Source: RPQJ01 sp963706535
Lineage (GTDB): Bacteria > Pseudomonadota > Gammaproteobacteria > Steroidobacterales > Steroidobacteraceae
Reading direction: 5' to 3'
Assembly: GCA_963706535.1 (NCBI GenBank)
Contig: CAVPMU010000002.1
Span: forward strand, 496,001-560,000
DNA length: 64,000 bases
Of this stretch, positions 42,165 to 50,603 are shown one piece after another. The translations under genes and the position numbers were made by a program. The notes under the pieces are model-generated. The model did no database searches, was not told the DNA's origin, and was given only the letters and a program-made list of their open reading frames with translations. How positions within the stretch are numbered: position 1 is the first letter of the stretch; the number at the start of each line of letters is the position of its first letter.

Positions 42165-42170
42165 TACAAT
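42165..42170 (+). promoter_or_regulatory. Possible -10 box giving a leaderless transcript
   Basis: TACAAT at 42165-42170 ends 6 bases before the ATG at 42177, so transcription would start at the start codon. No good -35 box or Shine-Dalgarno is visible. Confidence 0.35.
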
Positions 42171-42176
42171 TTGTGC

Positions 42177-42419
42177 ATGAGCATCTGTCACGAGCACAAC
42201 CTCCGCGAGCCGCTGCCGGCGCAGCGCCCCTATGGCATCCGGGTCCGCCTGCGCGGCAGCGACCCGATCCGCAACCTGCTCGGCGAGGATTGGGAGAAGG
42301 AGCACTGGTTTGCCACCCGCGCCGAGCGTGACCGCGCGCTCGGGCAGATGAGCGGCCGCTACGTGTATTTCCGTCCGGGCGACCGGCCGACCGTCGATTT
42401 CGAGACCGTCGACCCTTAG
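42177..42419 (+). CDS. Conserved small protein, function unknown
   Basis: An 80-residue basic/acidic mixed protein (REPLPAQRPYGIRVRLRGSD, then NLLGEDWEKEHWFATRAERD) with no signal peptide, membrane helix or known motif. The regular codon use, the -10-like TACAAT just upstream and an 8-base gap to marC support a real gene. The ATG at 42177 is preferred over the in-frame TTG six bases before. The sequence looks like a cytoplasmic single-domain protein, possibly nucleic-acid or protein binding, but this cannot be shown. Confidence 0.7.
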   Translation: MSICHEHNLREPLPAQRPYGIRVRLRGSDPIRNLLGEDWEKEHWFATRAERDRALGQMSGRYVYFRPGDRPTVDFETVDP

Positions 42420-42427
42420 GTACGCAC

Positions 42428-43123
42428 ATGAACTGGCTGACCGATTACCTCGGCTATACGGCCGGGGCGCTGCTCGCGATCCTGCCGATCGTCAATCCGC
42501 TCGGTGCCGTGCCGCTGGTGATCAGCGTGTCCGGTCACCTCCCGGAACAGGAACGCCTGCGGCAGATCCGTCGCGCCTGCCTCTACACCTTCTTCCTGAT
42601 GTCGGGCTTCCTGGTCGCGGGCAGCCTGATCATGAGCTTCTTCGGCATCTCGATCCCGGGCATGCGCATCGCGGGAGGCACGATCCTCGCGTTCCTGGGC
42701 TTCGGCATGCTGTTCCCGAGTGCGCCGGCCGCCGCCGAGGCGCCGGGTCCCGGGGAGTTCAAGTACGACATCGCCTTCACGCCACTCGCGATGCCGGGGC
42801 TGAGCGGTCCAGGCACGTTCGCGGTGGTGATGAGCCTGTCGTCGCAGGCAAGCGCCAAGCACGGCGTCGACCGGATCGTCGACTTCCTCGGGATCGGCAC
42901 CGGCATCCTGATCGTCTCCATCCTCTCGTGGTTCGCGCTGCGCGGCGCGGAGCGCTTCAACCGCCTGCTCGGCGCCACCGGCATGCTGGCGCTCACGCGC
43001 CTGATGGGCTTCCTGATGATCTGCATCGGCGTGCAGTTCATCATCAACGGCATGACCGCGATCCTCGGCGACCCCAGGTTCTGGTCGGGGCTCACCGAGG
43101 CGATCCGAGCAGGGCGCGAGTGA
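42428..43123 (+). CDS. MarC-family integral membrane protein
   Basis: A 231-residue inner-membrane protein with six predicted helices and the family's LLAILPIVNPLGAVPLVISVSG start, GISIPGMRIAGGTILAFLGFGML and the central IAFTPLAMPGLSGPGTFAVVM motif. MarC proteins (UPF0056) are membrane proteins of uncertain transport role; the old link to multiple antibiotic resistance is not supported for the family. The gene is 8 bases after the small unknown gene, and msrA starts 18 bases after its stop. Confidence 0.92.
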   Translation: MNWLTDYLGYTAGALLAILPIVNPLGAVPLVISVSGHLPEQERLRQIRRACLYTFFLMSGFLVAGSLIMSFFGISIPGMRIAGGTILAFLGFGMLFPSAPAAAEAPGPGEFKYDIAFTPLAMPGLSGPGTFAVVMSLSSQASAKHGVDRIVDFLGIGTGILIVSILSWFALRGAERFNRLLGATGMLALTRLMGFLMICIGVQFIINGMTAILGDPRFWSGLTEAIRAGRE

Positions 43124-43141
43124 GTGGCGGAGGGCGTGACC

Positions 43142-43816
43142 ATGTGGACACTGCGCAGGAAGAAAGCGGAACTGCCGACGCCGGAGGAGGCGCTGCCCGG
43201 GCGGGCCGAGCGCATGCCCGTCCCCGAGCGGCATTTCGTCAACGGCAATCGCCTCGTGCCGCCGTTCCCCGAGGGCTGCGCACTCGCGCTATTCGGCCTC
43301 GGCTGCTTCTGGGGAGCGGAACGCAAGTTCTGGTCGCTGCCCGGCGTGTACAGCACGTCGGTCGGATACGCCGCGGGGCTCACCCCGAACCCGACTTACG
43401 AGGAAGTCTGCACCGGGCTCACCGGGCACAACGAGGTCGTGCGGGTCGTGTACGACCCGGCGCGTCTCGGCTACGACGAACTGCTGCGCGTGTTCTGGGA
43501 GTCGCACGACCCGACGCAAGGCATGCGGCAGGGCAATGACGTTGGCACGCAATACAGGTCCGGAATCTACTGCTACGACGCGGCACAGCGCGCGGCGGCC
43601 GAGGCCAGCCGCGATGCGTACCAGCAGCGGCTATCGGCCGCGGGTTACGGTTCCGTCACCACCGAAGTCCTGGCCGCGCCGGAGTTCTATTACGCCGAGG
43701 ACTACCACCAGCAGTACCTCGCCAGGAATCCCGGCGGTTACTGCGGACTCGGCGGTACCGGCATCTCCTGTCACTCGGGTGGCGGCGCACCCGGACCGGG
43801 GTCTTCCATCGGGTAG
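43142..43816 (+). CDS. msrA: Peptide-methionine (S)-S-oxide reductase
   Basis: A 224-residue enzyme repairing oxidised methionine. The active-site motif is GCFWGAE with Cys55, followed by GYAAGLTPNPTYEEVCTGLTGHNEVVRVVYDP and WESHDPTQGMRQGNDVGTQYRS, all typical of MsrA. The C-terminal GGYCGLGGTGISC has cysteines suited to resolve the sulfenic acid with thioredoxin. GGAGGG eight bases before ATG 43142 supports this start over the upstream GTG at 43124. There is no signal peptide, so it is cytoplasmic. The 3' end overlaps the convergent SYLF gene by 46 bases. Confidence 0.95.
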   Translation: MWTLRRKKAELPTPEEALPGRAERMPVPERHFVNGNRLVPPFPEGCALALFGLGCFWGAERKFWSLPGVYSTSVGYAAGLTPNPTYEEVCTGLTGHNEVVRVVYDPARLGYDELLRVFWESHDPTQGMRQGNDVGTQYRSGIYCYDAAQRAAAEASRDAYQQRLSAAGYGSVTTEVLAAPEFYYAEDYHQQYLARNPGGYCGLGGTGISCHSGGGAPGPGSSIG

Positions 43817-44610
43817 GTCGTCGCCGGCTGCGACGCAGGCTCGGCCTCGGGCGCGGGCGCCGCGGCGGGCGCGGCCGTCTCGACCATCGCCGGTGCAGCG
43901 GCCGGCGCGCGCGCCATGCCCGGGTTCGTCGCGCGATCGAGCGCCGCGCGGAACTCGAGGGCGGCCTGCGGCGCGCTCGCGATGCGGCCTTCGAGCACCT
44001 GCGAGGCCATGATCTTCGAGACCCCGTACGCGGACTCGTTCGACCCGTTGTCGACAGAGATGACGGTGCCGTCGAGCGCCACCCCGGCGAAGATGCCCTC
44101 GTTGCGCGAGTAGGAGAGCACCTGCGCCTTGAGCGTCGCGTCCGTGGTAGCCGCGGCCGCGCGACCGATCGGTCCCGCCGCGACGCTCGCATCGGCGCCG
44201 AGCGTGACCTTGCCGTCGGCGATGCCTTCGACGCTCTGGCGCGACATGAGCACCATCACGATATCGGTGGACTGCACGCCGAACTGGAAGCCGAAGTTGA
44301 CGCCGGCCAGCGTCACGAACACCGGATTGCTCCAGGTGCCGTCCGGATTGCGCACGGCCATTACGCCGCGACCGCCGCGGCCTCCGATGCCGAGCGCGCC
44401 CTTGATGAGGTTGGGCACGACCACGACGCCGTAGGAGCGCTCGAGCAGCCAGGACGGGATGGCCTGCTCGCTCAGGTTGGCGAAGGATTCGAAAACCCGC
44501 CGGGACTCGTCGAGCCTCTGGTCGGTCTTCGGGTCCGCGAGCGCCGGCGTACCGACCAGCGCGAGCGGGAGGGCGAGCATCAGGAAAGCAAGGAGTCGCT
44601 GCATTTTCAC
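43771..44610 (-). CDS. Exported SYLF-domain (YSC84-like) protein
   Basis: A 279-residue protein with a signal peptide (residues 1-25, ending ALA). The SYLF lipid-binding domain spans about residues 45-215 (SEQAIPSWLLERSYGVVVVP, GGRGGRGVMAVRNPDGTWSNPVFVTLAGVNFGFQFG, QSTDIVMVLMSRQSVEGI). The last 50 residues are an Ala/Pro/Glu-rich low-complexity tail that lies opposite the end of msrA. SYLF proteins bind membranes; in bacteria their role is not established. The tail may be a cell-wall-spanning linker or a late extension. Confidence 0.88.
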   Translation of the reverse strand: MKMQRLLAFLMLALPLALVGTPALADPKTDQRLDESRRVFESFANLSEQAIPSWLLERSYGVVVVPNLIKGALGIGGRGGRGVMAVRNPDGTWSNPVFVTLAGVNFGFQFGVQSTDIVMVLMSRQSVEGIADGKVTLGADASVAAGPIGRAAAATTDATLKAQVLSYSRNEGIFAGVALDGTVISVDNGSNESAYGVSKIMASQVLEGRIASAPQAALEFRAALDRATNPGMARAPAAAPAMVETAAPAAAPAPEAEPASQPATTYPMEDPGPGAPPPE

Positions 44611-44714
44611 TCTGTCGGTTGAAGGGTCCCCCGCGCGGACTTTAACAGAATACGCGTGGGCGCGGCCGCGACGGCCGGGTTATGCTCACCCCGCCAGGGA
44701 GCCTTACGGATCCA

Positions 44715-45593
44715 ATGAAAATGCCGCTGTCGCGCGTGCTGGTCCTCGTCGCCGGCGCTTTTCCATTCGTCGTGCTTGCGGATTGCGCGGCCCGCGAGGC
44801 CGTGCTCGCGGCGGACACGGCCTTTGCGGCGCTCTCGGCGGAGCGCGGCGCCCAGCAGGCTTTCCAGGCGTACCTGGCCGGTGACGGCGTCGTTTTCCGC
44901 CCGACTGCCGTGGCGGGCGGCGAGTGGCTTGAGACTCACGAGCAGGCCAGTGGGCGCCTGGAGTGGAGCCCTGCCGCCGTGGCCGTCGACTGCGTGGGGG
45001 GGCTCGCGGTGACGACCGGGCCTTGGCGCTACCGGAATGCGGAAGGCGGCGACCCGGTGACGGGTCACTACCTCTCGATCTGGCGACCGGACTCGAACGG
45101 CGAGTGGTTCGCGGTGCTGGACCACGGCACCGACGAATCCGGTGAGGCGGTGGCGGCCGGCGGATTGCAGGCCGGCCTCGACGCGCTCTGGCCGGCGGAC
45201 CGGGATTGCTCACGCAGGTCCCGCGCGAACGCGGAGACGCTTGCGAAGCAGGATCTCGAGTTGAACTCGGCGATTCGCTCGAAGGGCATCGACGCCGCGC
45301 TGCGCCGCCACGCACACGCAGCGGCGCTCGCTTATCGCGACGATGCGCCGCTGCGACCCATCGCCGCGGACCGGCCCGCGGACGGCGTCGCGCCGGGCGG
45401 CCGCCTGGAAGGTCGCGCCCGGTCGGCGATCGCGGCGGCGGGCTCCGACATGGGTTACACCTACGGCGAAATCGTCGAGCCGGCGAAAGGCCGCGCCGAG
45501 CCGAGGCCCAGGGCCGTCTACGTGCGCGTGTGGTTGCATGACGGCCGCGAGTGGCGCCTGGGCATCGACATGTCGACGCCCTTGGCCGAGTGA
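44715..45593 (+). CDS. Exported NTF2-like (DUF4440-type) protein
   Basis: A 292-residue protein. The start at 44715 gives a signal peptide (KMPLSRVLVLVAGAFPFVVLAD). Two cone-shaped NTF2/SnoaL-like domains are suggested: residues about 25-140 (AADTAFAALSAERGAQQAFQAYL, then GPWRYRNAEGGDPVTGHYLSIWRPD) and 175-290 (KQDLELNSAIRSKGIDAALRRHAHAAALAYRDDAPLRPI...YVRVWLHDGREWRLGIDM). Such domains bind small molecules or act as isomerases; no catalytic residues can be assigned here. The flavin reductase gene follows after 20 bases. Confidence 0.75.
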   Translation: MKMPLSRVLVLVAGAFPFVVLADCAAREAVLAADTAFAALSAERGAQQAFQAYLAGDGVVFRPTAVAGGEWLETHEQASGRLEWSPAAVAVDCVGGLAVTTGPWRYRNAEGGDPVTGHYLSIWRPDSNGEWFAVLDHGTDESGEAVAAGGLQAGLDALWPADRDCSRRSRANAETLAKQDLELNSAIRSKGIDAALRRHAHAAALAYRDDAPLRPIAADRPADGVAPGGRLEGRARSAIAAAGSDMGYTYGEIVEPAKGRAEPRPRAVYVRVWLHDGREWRLGIDMSTPLAE

Positions 45594-45613
45594 CGCCCGA
45601 GGATGCCGCGCCG

Positions 45614-46102
45614 ATGATCGACCCAGACGCGTTCAAGCAGGCCATGAGCAGCTTTCCCACGGGCGTGGTCATCGCCGCCACGCTGGACGGCGAGGGCGAG
45701 CCGTGGGGATTCACCGCCAGTTCGTTTTCATCGGTCTCGCTGGATCCGCCCCTGGTGCTGGTGTGCCTGGCGAAGGATGCCGATTGTCACCCTGCGTTTG
45801 CCGCCGCCCGTGCGTTCTCGATCAGCATCCTGCGCGCCGGCGACGAGGCGCTCGCACGACTGTTCGCCACCCGCGGAGCGAGCAAGTTCGCGTGCGGCGA
45901 GTTCACTACCGGCGAACACGGCCTGCCGCTGATGCCTTCGGCCGTCGCGGCGCTGGCGTGCCGCAAGTTCGCGGACTTCGATTGCGGCGATCACACGGTC
46001 ATCGTCGGCGAGGTCGAGTCCGTTCGCCACGGTTCGCCGGAAGACGCCCTGGTGTACTACCGGCGGGACTACTGGCGGCTTCGGAAACCGTCGCTGCGGT
46101 AA
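45614..46102 (+). CDS. Flavin reductase family protein
   Basis: A 162-residue FMN-binding split-barrel protein of the HpaC/flavin-reductase-like group (MSSFPTGVVIAATLDGEGEPWGFTASSFSSVSLDPPLVLVCLAKD ... FSISILRAGDEALARLFATRG ... FDCGDHTVIVGEVESV). These NAD(P)H:FMN reductases supply reduced flavin to two-component monooxygenases. No monooxygenase is encoded next to it. The start at 45614 gives the usual family N-terminus. It may be co-transcribed with the preceding exported protein. Confidence 0.9.
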   Translation: MIDPDAFKQAMSSFPTGVVIAATLDGEGEPWGFTASSFSSVSLDPPLVLVCLAKDADCHPAFAAARAFSISILRAGDEALARLFATRGASKFACGEFTTGEHGLPLMPSAVAALACRKFADFDCGDHTVIVGEVESVRHGSPEDALVYYRRDYWRLRKPSLR

Positions 46103-46187
46103 GGATCGACCGCGACGTGGACGCCGGCCCGGTCTCTGCTAGGATTCGCGCCCGACCCCTCATCGCCTGACCAACCCCCCGGCGGCC

Positions 46188-48905
46188 ATGGCCCGCAAAG
46201 GCATCTTCTTCCCGCTCAAGGACGCGGCGCTGCGCGACAACGTCCATGCGCTCGGCCACCTCGTGGGCGAGGTCATCAAGGACCAGTGCGGGCAGGAGCT
46301 GTTCGACGCGGTGGAAGGGGACCGGCTGGCCGCGATCGGGCGCAGGCAGGGCGATCCGGACGATTGCGTGGAGTTCGTGGTCCGCACGCGCGGACGCACG
46401 CCCGCCGAGGCGCGCGACCTGATCCACGCCTTCGCCAGCTGGTTCCAGATGGTGAACATGGCGGAGAAGGTCCACCGCGTGCGGCGCCGTCGCCAGTACA
46501 TGGTCGACAGCAGCTCGCCGCAGCCGGGCGGGCTCGAGGACTGCTTCGCCAAGCTGCGCAGCCGGGGCATGGGCCTGGAGCAGGTGCTGAAGATGCTGGA
46601 GCAGATCAGCATCGAGCCCGTCTTCACCGCGCACCCGACCGAGTCCACGCGCCGCACGCTGCTGCGCCAGCAGCAGCGTATCGCGCGCCTGCTGATCGAC
46701 CAGCTCGACCCGTCGCGGACGCCGGGCGAGCGGCGCGCGACCATCGAGCGCGTGCGAACCGAGCTGACCACCGGCTGGCAGACCGCGGACAACTCCCGCG
46801 AGCGGCTCACGGTCGCCGACGAGCGGGAGCACGTGCTGTTCTTCCTCGTCGAGGTGATCTACGAGGTGATGCCCGGCCTGTACGAGACCGTCGAGAGCGC
46901 CCTCACGCGGGTGTACGGCGACCTCGGGGACCGGCGGGTTCCGGAGATGCTGTTCTTCGGGTCCTGGGTCGGCGGCGACATGGACGGCCATCCGGACGTG
47001 CACGCCAAGACCATCCGCGAGAGCTGCCTGCGGCACCACCAGCTGATCGTCAACCGCTATTTCCTCGAGACGCTGTCGCTGGCCGAGAAGCTGAGCCAGA
47101 GCGCGAGCCGCTCTGGAGTCGATCCCGCGATCGATGCGCGGATCGAGCAGTACCGGAGCCTCGTGCCGGGTGCTCGCACGGCGGCGCCGGCCAGCCACGA
47201 CCGCATGCCCTACCGCATGTTCCTCGGGCAGATCGCCGAGCGGCTGCGCGCGACCTACGAGAGCCGCTCCGGCCAATACGAGCACGTGGGCCAGCTGATC
47301 CAGGACCTCGAGCTCATCTGCCGCAGCCTCGTCGACCATCGCGGGCGCAATGCGGGGCTGTTCCACGTCCAGCGACTGTTGCGCCGGGTGCGGACCTTCC
47401 GCTTCCACCTGGCGACGCTCGACGTGCGCCAGAATGCCGAGGTGCACCGCGAGGTCGTCGGCCGCGCCCTCGGCGAGGACGACTGGTCCAGCCGCACCCC
47501 GCAGGAACGGGCGGCTCGGCTGAGCGATGCGATCGCGCGGGACGAGTCGCCCACGGCCGAGCACGACGCGGCGGGCAAGCGCTCGCTGTGGGTGTTCGAG
47601 GCCATCCAGTACTGCCGGCACCGCTACGGCATCCAGGCGGTCGGCACCTACGTTGTCAGCATGGCCCGCGACGTCGACGACGTGCTCGACGTGCTGCTGC
47701 TCGCGCGCTGGGCCGGCCTTGCCGACGGCGCGGGGGACCAGGTGCCGCTCGACGTGGCGCCGCTGCTCGAGTCGGTCGAGGCGCTCGAGCGGGCCGGAGA
47801 CATCATGGCGCGGCTGCTCGCGAACCCGGTGTACCGGGCGCACCTCGCGGAGCGCGGCAACCGGCAGGTGGTGATGGTCGGTTATGCCGACAGCAACAAG
47901 TCGACGGGCATCGCCACGGCACGGTGGCTGCTGCGGCAGGCTCAGGAGGCGATGGTCGCCGCCTGCGATGCCGCCGGAGTGCGGCTGCAGGTGTTCCACG
48001 GTCGCGGCGGCCTCGCGAGCAGCGGCGGCGGGCGCACCCAGGCGCTGGTACGCAGCATGCCGGCCGGAGCGTTGCAGGGGAGCCTGCGCGTGACCGAGCA
48101 GGGCGAAGGCATCAACGAGCGCTATGGATTGCGCCCGATCGCCCGCCGGACCTTCGAGCAGGACATCAGCGCGGTGGCGCTCGTGACCGGCGGCTACTTC
48201 GGGACCGAGGGGGTCGAGGCCGGGTGGCGCGAGGCGATGGCGTCGATGGCCGCGGCAGCCCGGGACGAGTACCGACGGCTGGTGCACCAGGACGCCGGGT
48301 TCCTCGAGTTCTTCCGGTCGGTGACCCCGGTGGACGTCATCGAGCGCATGCAGATCGGCTCGCGCCCGGTGTCGCGGGAAAGTGGCGCAGGGGTCGAGGC
48401 GCTGCGCGCGATCCCGTGGCTGTTCGCCTGGTCGCAGAGCCGGCACATGCTGCCCGGATGGTACGGCGTCGGCACCGGGCTCGAGGCGGCGGTCGCGCAG
48501 TTCGGGCCGGAGGCCGTCGGGGCCATGTACGGGCGCTGGCCATTCTTCACCACGCTCATCGACGACGTGGAGATGATGCTCGCCCGCTCGGACATGGGCA
48601 TCGCGTCCTTCTACGAGCGACTGGCGCGACCGGAGCACGAGCAGTACGCCGCGATCATCCATGCTGAATTCGAGCGTACGAGCGAGCGCGTGCTCGGCAT
48701 CAAGGGCTGCGCGCGCCTGCTCGATTCGGAGCCGACGCTGCAGCGCTCGATCCGGCTCAGGAACCCGTACGTGGACCCCATCCACCTCACGCAGGTGGAC
48801 CTGCTGCAGCGCTGGCGCGAGAGCGGACGGCGGGATCGCGAGCTGTTCGACGCGCTGGTCGCGTCGGTGAACGGCATCTCGCAGGGACTGCAGGGCTCGG
48901 GCTGA
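46188..48905 (+). CDS. ppc: Phosphoenolpyruvate carboxylase
   Basis: A 905-residue enzyme making oxaloacetate from PEP and bicarbonate to refill the TCA cycle. The catalytic histidine is His149 in VFTAHPTES; other signatures are WVGGDMDGHPDV, VGYADSNKSTGIATARW (a variant of the usual GYSDSNKD), FHGRGGLASSGGGRTQ and the glycine C-terminus. The variant active-site loop places it in the 'GGTVSRG' type branch rather than with the E. coli enzyme. Length is close to the family norm of about 900. A weak promoter-like TGGACG-N16-TAGGAT lies at 46118-46145. It is monocistronic. Confidence 0.96.
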   Translation: MARKGIFFPLKDAALRDNVHALGHLVGEVIKDQCGQELFDAVEGDRLAAIGRRQGDPDDCVEFVVRTRGRTPAEARDLIHAFASWFQMVNMAEKVHRVRRRRQYMVDSSSPQPGGLEDCFAKLRSRGMGLEQVLKMLEQISIEPVFTAHPTESTRRTLLRQQQRIARLLIDQLDPSRTPGERRATIERVRTELTTGWQTADNSRERLTVADEREHVLFFLVEVIYEVMPGLYETVESALTRVYGDLGDRRVPEMLFFGSWVGGDMDGHPDVHAKTIRESCLRHHQLIVNRYFLETLSLAEKLSQSASRSGVDPAIDARIEQYRSLVPGARTAAPASHDRMPYRMFLGQIAERLRATYESRSGQYEHVGQLIQDLELICRSLVDHRGRNAGLFHVQRLLRRVRTFRFHLATLDVRQNAEVHREVVGRALGEDDWSSRTPQERAARLSDAIARDESPTAEHDAAGKRSLWVFEAIQYCRHRYGIQAVGTYVVSMARDVDDVLDVLLLARWAGLADGAGDQVPLDVAPLLESVEALERAGDIMARLLANPVYRAHLAERGNRQVVMVGYADSNKSTGIATARWLLRQAQEAMVAACDAAGVRLQVFHGRGGLASSGGGRTQALVRSMPAGALQGSLRVTEQGEGINERYGLRPIARRTFEQDISAVALVTGGYFGTEGVEAGWREAMASMAAAARDEYRRLVHQDAGFLEFFRSVTPVDVIERMQIGSRPVSRESGAGVEALRAIPWLFAWSQSRHMLPGWYGVGTGLEAAVAQFGPEAVGAMYGRWPFFTTLIDDVEMMLARSDMGIASFYERLARPEHEQYAAIIHAEFERTSERVLGIKGCARLLDSEPTLQRSIRLRNPYVDPIHLTQVDLLQRWRESGRRDRELFDALVASVNGISQGLQGSG

Positions 48906-48921
48906 CTGCAGCTTTCCCTTG

Positions 48922-48950
48922 TTGACTCCCGTGTGACGCTGCACTAGCGT
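48922..48950 (+). promoter_or_regulatory. Probable promoter of the histone-H1-like gene
   Basis: TTGACT (48922-48927), a 17-base spacer and TAGCGT (48945-48950) lie 61 bases upstream of the start codon, which has GAGGGAG before it. Confidence 0.45.
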
Positions 48951-49011
48951 CCGTTGCGAGCAACATCACGCGCGGCACTCGCCGCGCCCCGCAAACAGCG
49001 AGGGAGTTTCA

Positions 49012-49635
49012 ATGGCAGCGAAGAAGAAGGCGCGTCGCACGACGCACCGCAGCAGCAAGGGCACCAAGCTCTACGCGAAAAGGGACGCGAAGGGCCGCAT
49101 CACCGACATCCAGACCTACAAGCGCGCCCACGGCGCCGACCTGAAGCGCAAGGCGAAGAAGGAAGCGCCAAAGGCGAAGGCCAGGGTGAAGGCCAAGGCC
49201 AAGGCGAAGGTGAAGGCGAAAGCGAAGGTCACGAAGGCCAAGGTCGCCAAGGCCGGGGCCGCGGTACGCAAGTCGGTCAAGAAGGCCCCGACGCGGGCCC
49301 AGAAGCGAGTCGCGTCCGTGCGCGCGGCCGTCCGGAAGGCTCCGGCACGCGCCAGTGCGGCGGTCAAGAAGGCCGTGAAGAGCGTGAAGAAGATGCCGCC
49401 CAAGGCCAAGAAGGCCGTGGCCAAGGCGGAGAAGCAGGTCGCGAAGTCCGTCAAGGCGATGAAGAAGCAGGCCGCGGCCACCACCAAGCAGGCCGAGACC
49501 ATGGTCTCCAAGGCGCAGGACACGGCGGAAAAGACCGTCACTTCGGTCGTCGACTCGGCCAAGGACCTGTTCCAGAAAGCGAGCGACGCGGTCGAGAGCG
49601 CGGTCGAGAGCGTGATTCCCGGCCAGGGCAAGTAG
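49012..49635 (+). CDS. Histone-H1-like lysine/alanine-rich DNA-binding protein
   Basis: A 207-residue, very basic protein. Residues 1-50 form a conserved-looking head (GTKLYAKRDAKGRITDIQTY, KRAHGADLKRKAKKE). Residues 51-140 are Lys/Ala repeats of KAK and KKA(P/V) type with prolines, like eukaryotic H1 tails and bacterial Hc1/AlgP proteins. The last 60 residues turn amphipathic and helical (KQAETMVSKAQDTAEKTVTSVVDSAKDLF), resembling phasin or LEA-like helices. It probably binds DNA or RNA non-specifically, and the C-terminal helix may mediate self-association. It has its own promoter and a rho-independent terminator, so it may be strongly expressed. Confidence 0.85.
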   Translation: MAAKKKARRTTHRSSKGTKLYAKRDAKGRITDIQTYKRAHGADLKRKAKKEAPKAKARVKAKAKAKVKAKAKVTKAKVAKAGAAVRKSVKKAPTRAQKRVASVRAAVRKAPARASAAVKKAVKSVKKMPPKAKKAVAKAEKQVAKSVKAMKKQAAATTKQAETMVSKAQDTAEKTVTSVVDSAKDLFQKASDAVESAVESVIPGQGK

Positions 49636-49671
49636 GGCGCTTCGGATCGGCCGTCCCCTGCGGACGGCATG

Positions 49672-49711
49672 CAAGGCCCCGGCGCCCAGGCCCCGGGGCC
49701 TTGTCTTTTCT
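49672..49711 (+). terminator. Rho-independent terminator after the histone-H1-like gene
   Basis: A perfect 11-bp stem (CAAGGCCCCGG at 49672-49682 with CCGGGGCCTTG at 49693-49703) is followed by TCTTTTCT. It may also act on the convergent NUDIX gene, whose stop begins inside the T-tract region. Confidence 0.9.
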
Positions 49712-50603
49712 AGCGGCTGCCGCGCTGGCGGGTCACCGCCAGGCTCGAGCGGCGCAGCGTGAAATGCGGCGGGAATTCCTGCGTGACCGGGCACGAGTCA
49801 CCGGCCACCTCGCCATAGCGCGTGTCCCAGGGCATGACCACGCGGTATTCGTCCTCGAGCACCTCGATGCGCGGCATCACCGCGGGCGTCGCACGCCGGC
49901 TCTCCGCCGCCAGCATGGCGTGCAGGCTGCCGTGCCTGGCATGGCTGTCGCGCAGGTCCTCCAGCGTCAGCAGCGTGGGTGGCGGGACAGTGATTTCACC
50001 ACGCTCGAGTGCCCCGGCAGCGGTTGCAGGGTTGATCCAGGCATGCTCGGTGAGTTCCGAGAAATCCGCCTGTGCGGCCTGGCCTTCCGGCAAGGGCACG
50101 ACGAAGAACCGGGTGTCGTAGCGTTTCGGTTCGAGGGACGGCGTGACCCAGTGCGACCAGTAAACGAGCGGCGCGATGTCGAGGAACAGGTCGTGCTCCT
50201 CGAGCATGCCGAGGAATGGGCCGGCCTCGGTACCATTGGCCGCGCGCCGGGACTGCAATGTGTCGACCAGCGCTGGATCGCAGGGGCGACCGCTTGCGTC
50301 GCGCGCGAGCAGTACCCCCGCCTCCTCGAAGGTCTCGCGGCAGGCCGCGACGTGCAGGCCGAGGGCCAGGTCGGCGGGCAGTCGCTCGCCCTCGAGCGAG
50401 CACAGCCGCTCGCCGCAGGTTCGCGTGGCATGCCCGGGAATGCGTGCGAGTGCGCGCGGTGAGTGATCGTCCGGCTCCAGTCGACCGCCCGGGAAGACCC
50501 ACAGGCCGCCCATGAAGGCGACCGCCGCCGCGCGGCGCATCATCAGCACCTCGAGCGCGCCCGCGGACTCCCGCAGCAGCAATACGGTCGAGGCCTGGCG
50601 CAT
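49710..50603 (-). CDS. NUDIX hydrolase with an enlarged Nudix box (NUDT19-like)
   Basis: A 297-residue hydrolase. The Nudix box is split: GGLWVFPGGRLEPDD is separated by a long insertion from the catalytic helix CRETFEEAGVLL (REtxEExG). This arrangement is known from the NUDT19/RP2 group, some of which cleave CoA and its esters; assigning that activity here is inference. The start at 50603 overlaps the stop of the oxidoreductase gene (TGATG), so the two are coupled. The C-terminal third (residues 200-297) is unassigned. Confidence 0.88.
   Translation of the reverse strand: MRQASTVLLLRESAGALEVLMMRRAAAVAFMGGLWVFPGGRLEPDDHSPRALARIPGHATRTCGERLCSLEGERLPADLALGLHVAACRETFEEAGVLLARDASGRPCDPALVDTLQSRRAANGTEAGPFLGMLEEHDLFLDIAPLVYWSHWVTPSLEPKRYDTRFFVVPLPEGQAAQADFSELTEHAWINPATAAGALERGEITVPPPTLLTLEDLRDSHARHGSLHAMLAAESRRATPAVMPRIEVLEDEYRVVMPWDTRYGEVAGDSCPVTQEFPPHFTLRRSSLAVTRQRGSR

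Noticed and set aside
45999..48944. A 981-codon antisense frame opposite ppc
   Set aside because: ppc is unmistakable on the plus strand, and the antisense product has no recognisable features.
49140..49290. DNA tandem repeat or CRISPR-like array in the Lys/Ala region
   Set aside because: The AAGGCGAAG-type repeats encode the KAK repeats of the histone-like protein and have no spacer structure. No CRISPR array or cas gene was seen in the window.
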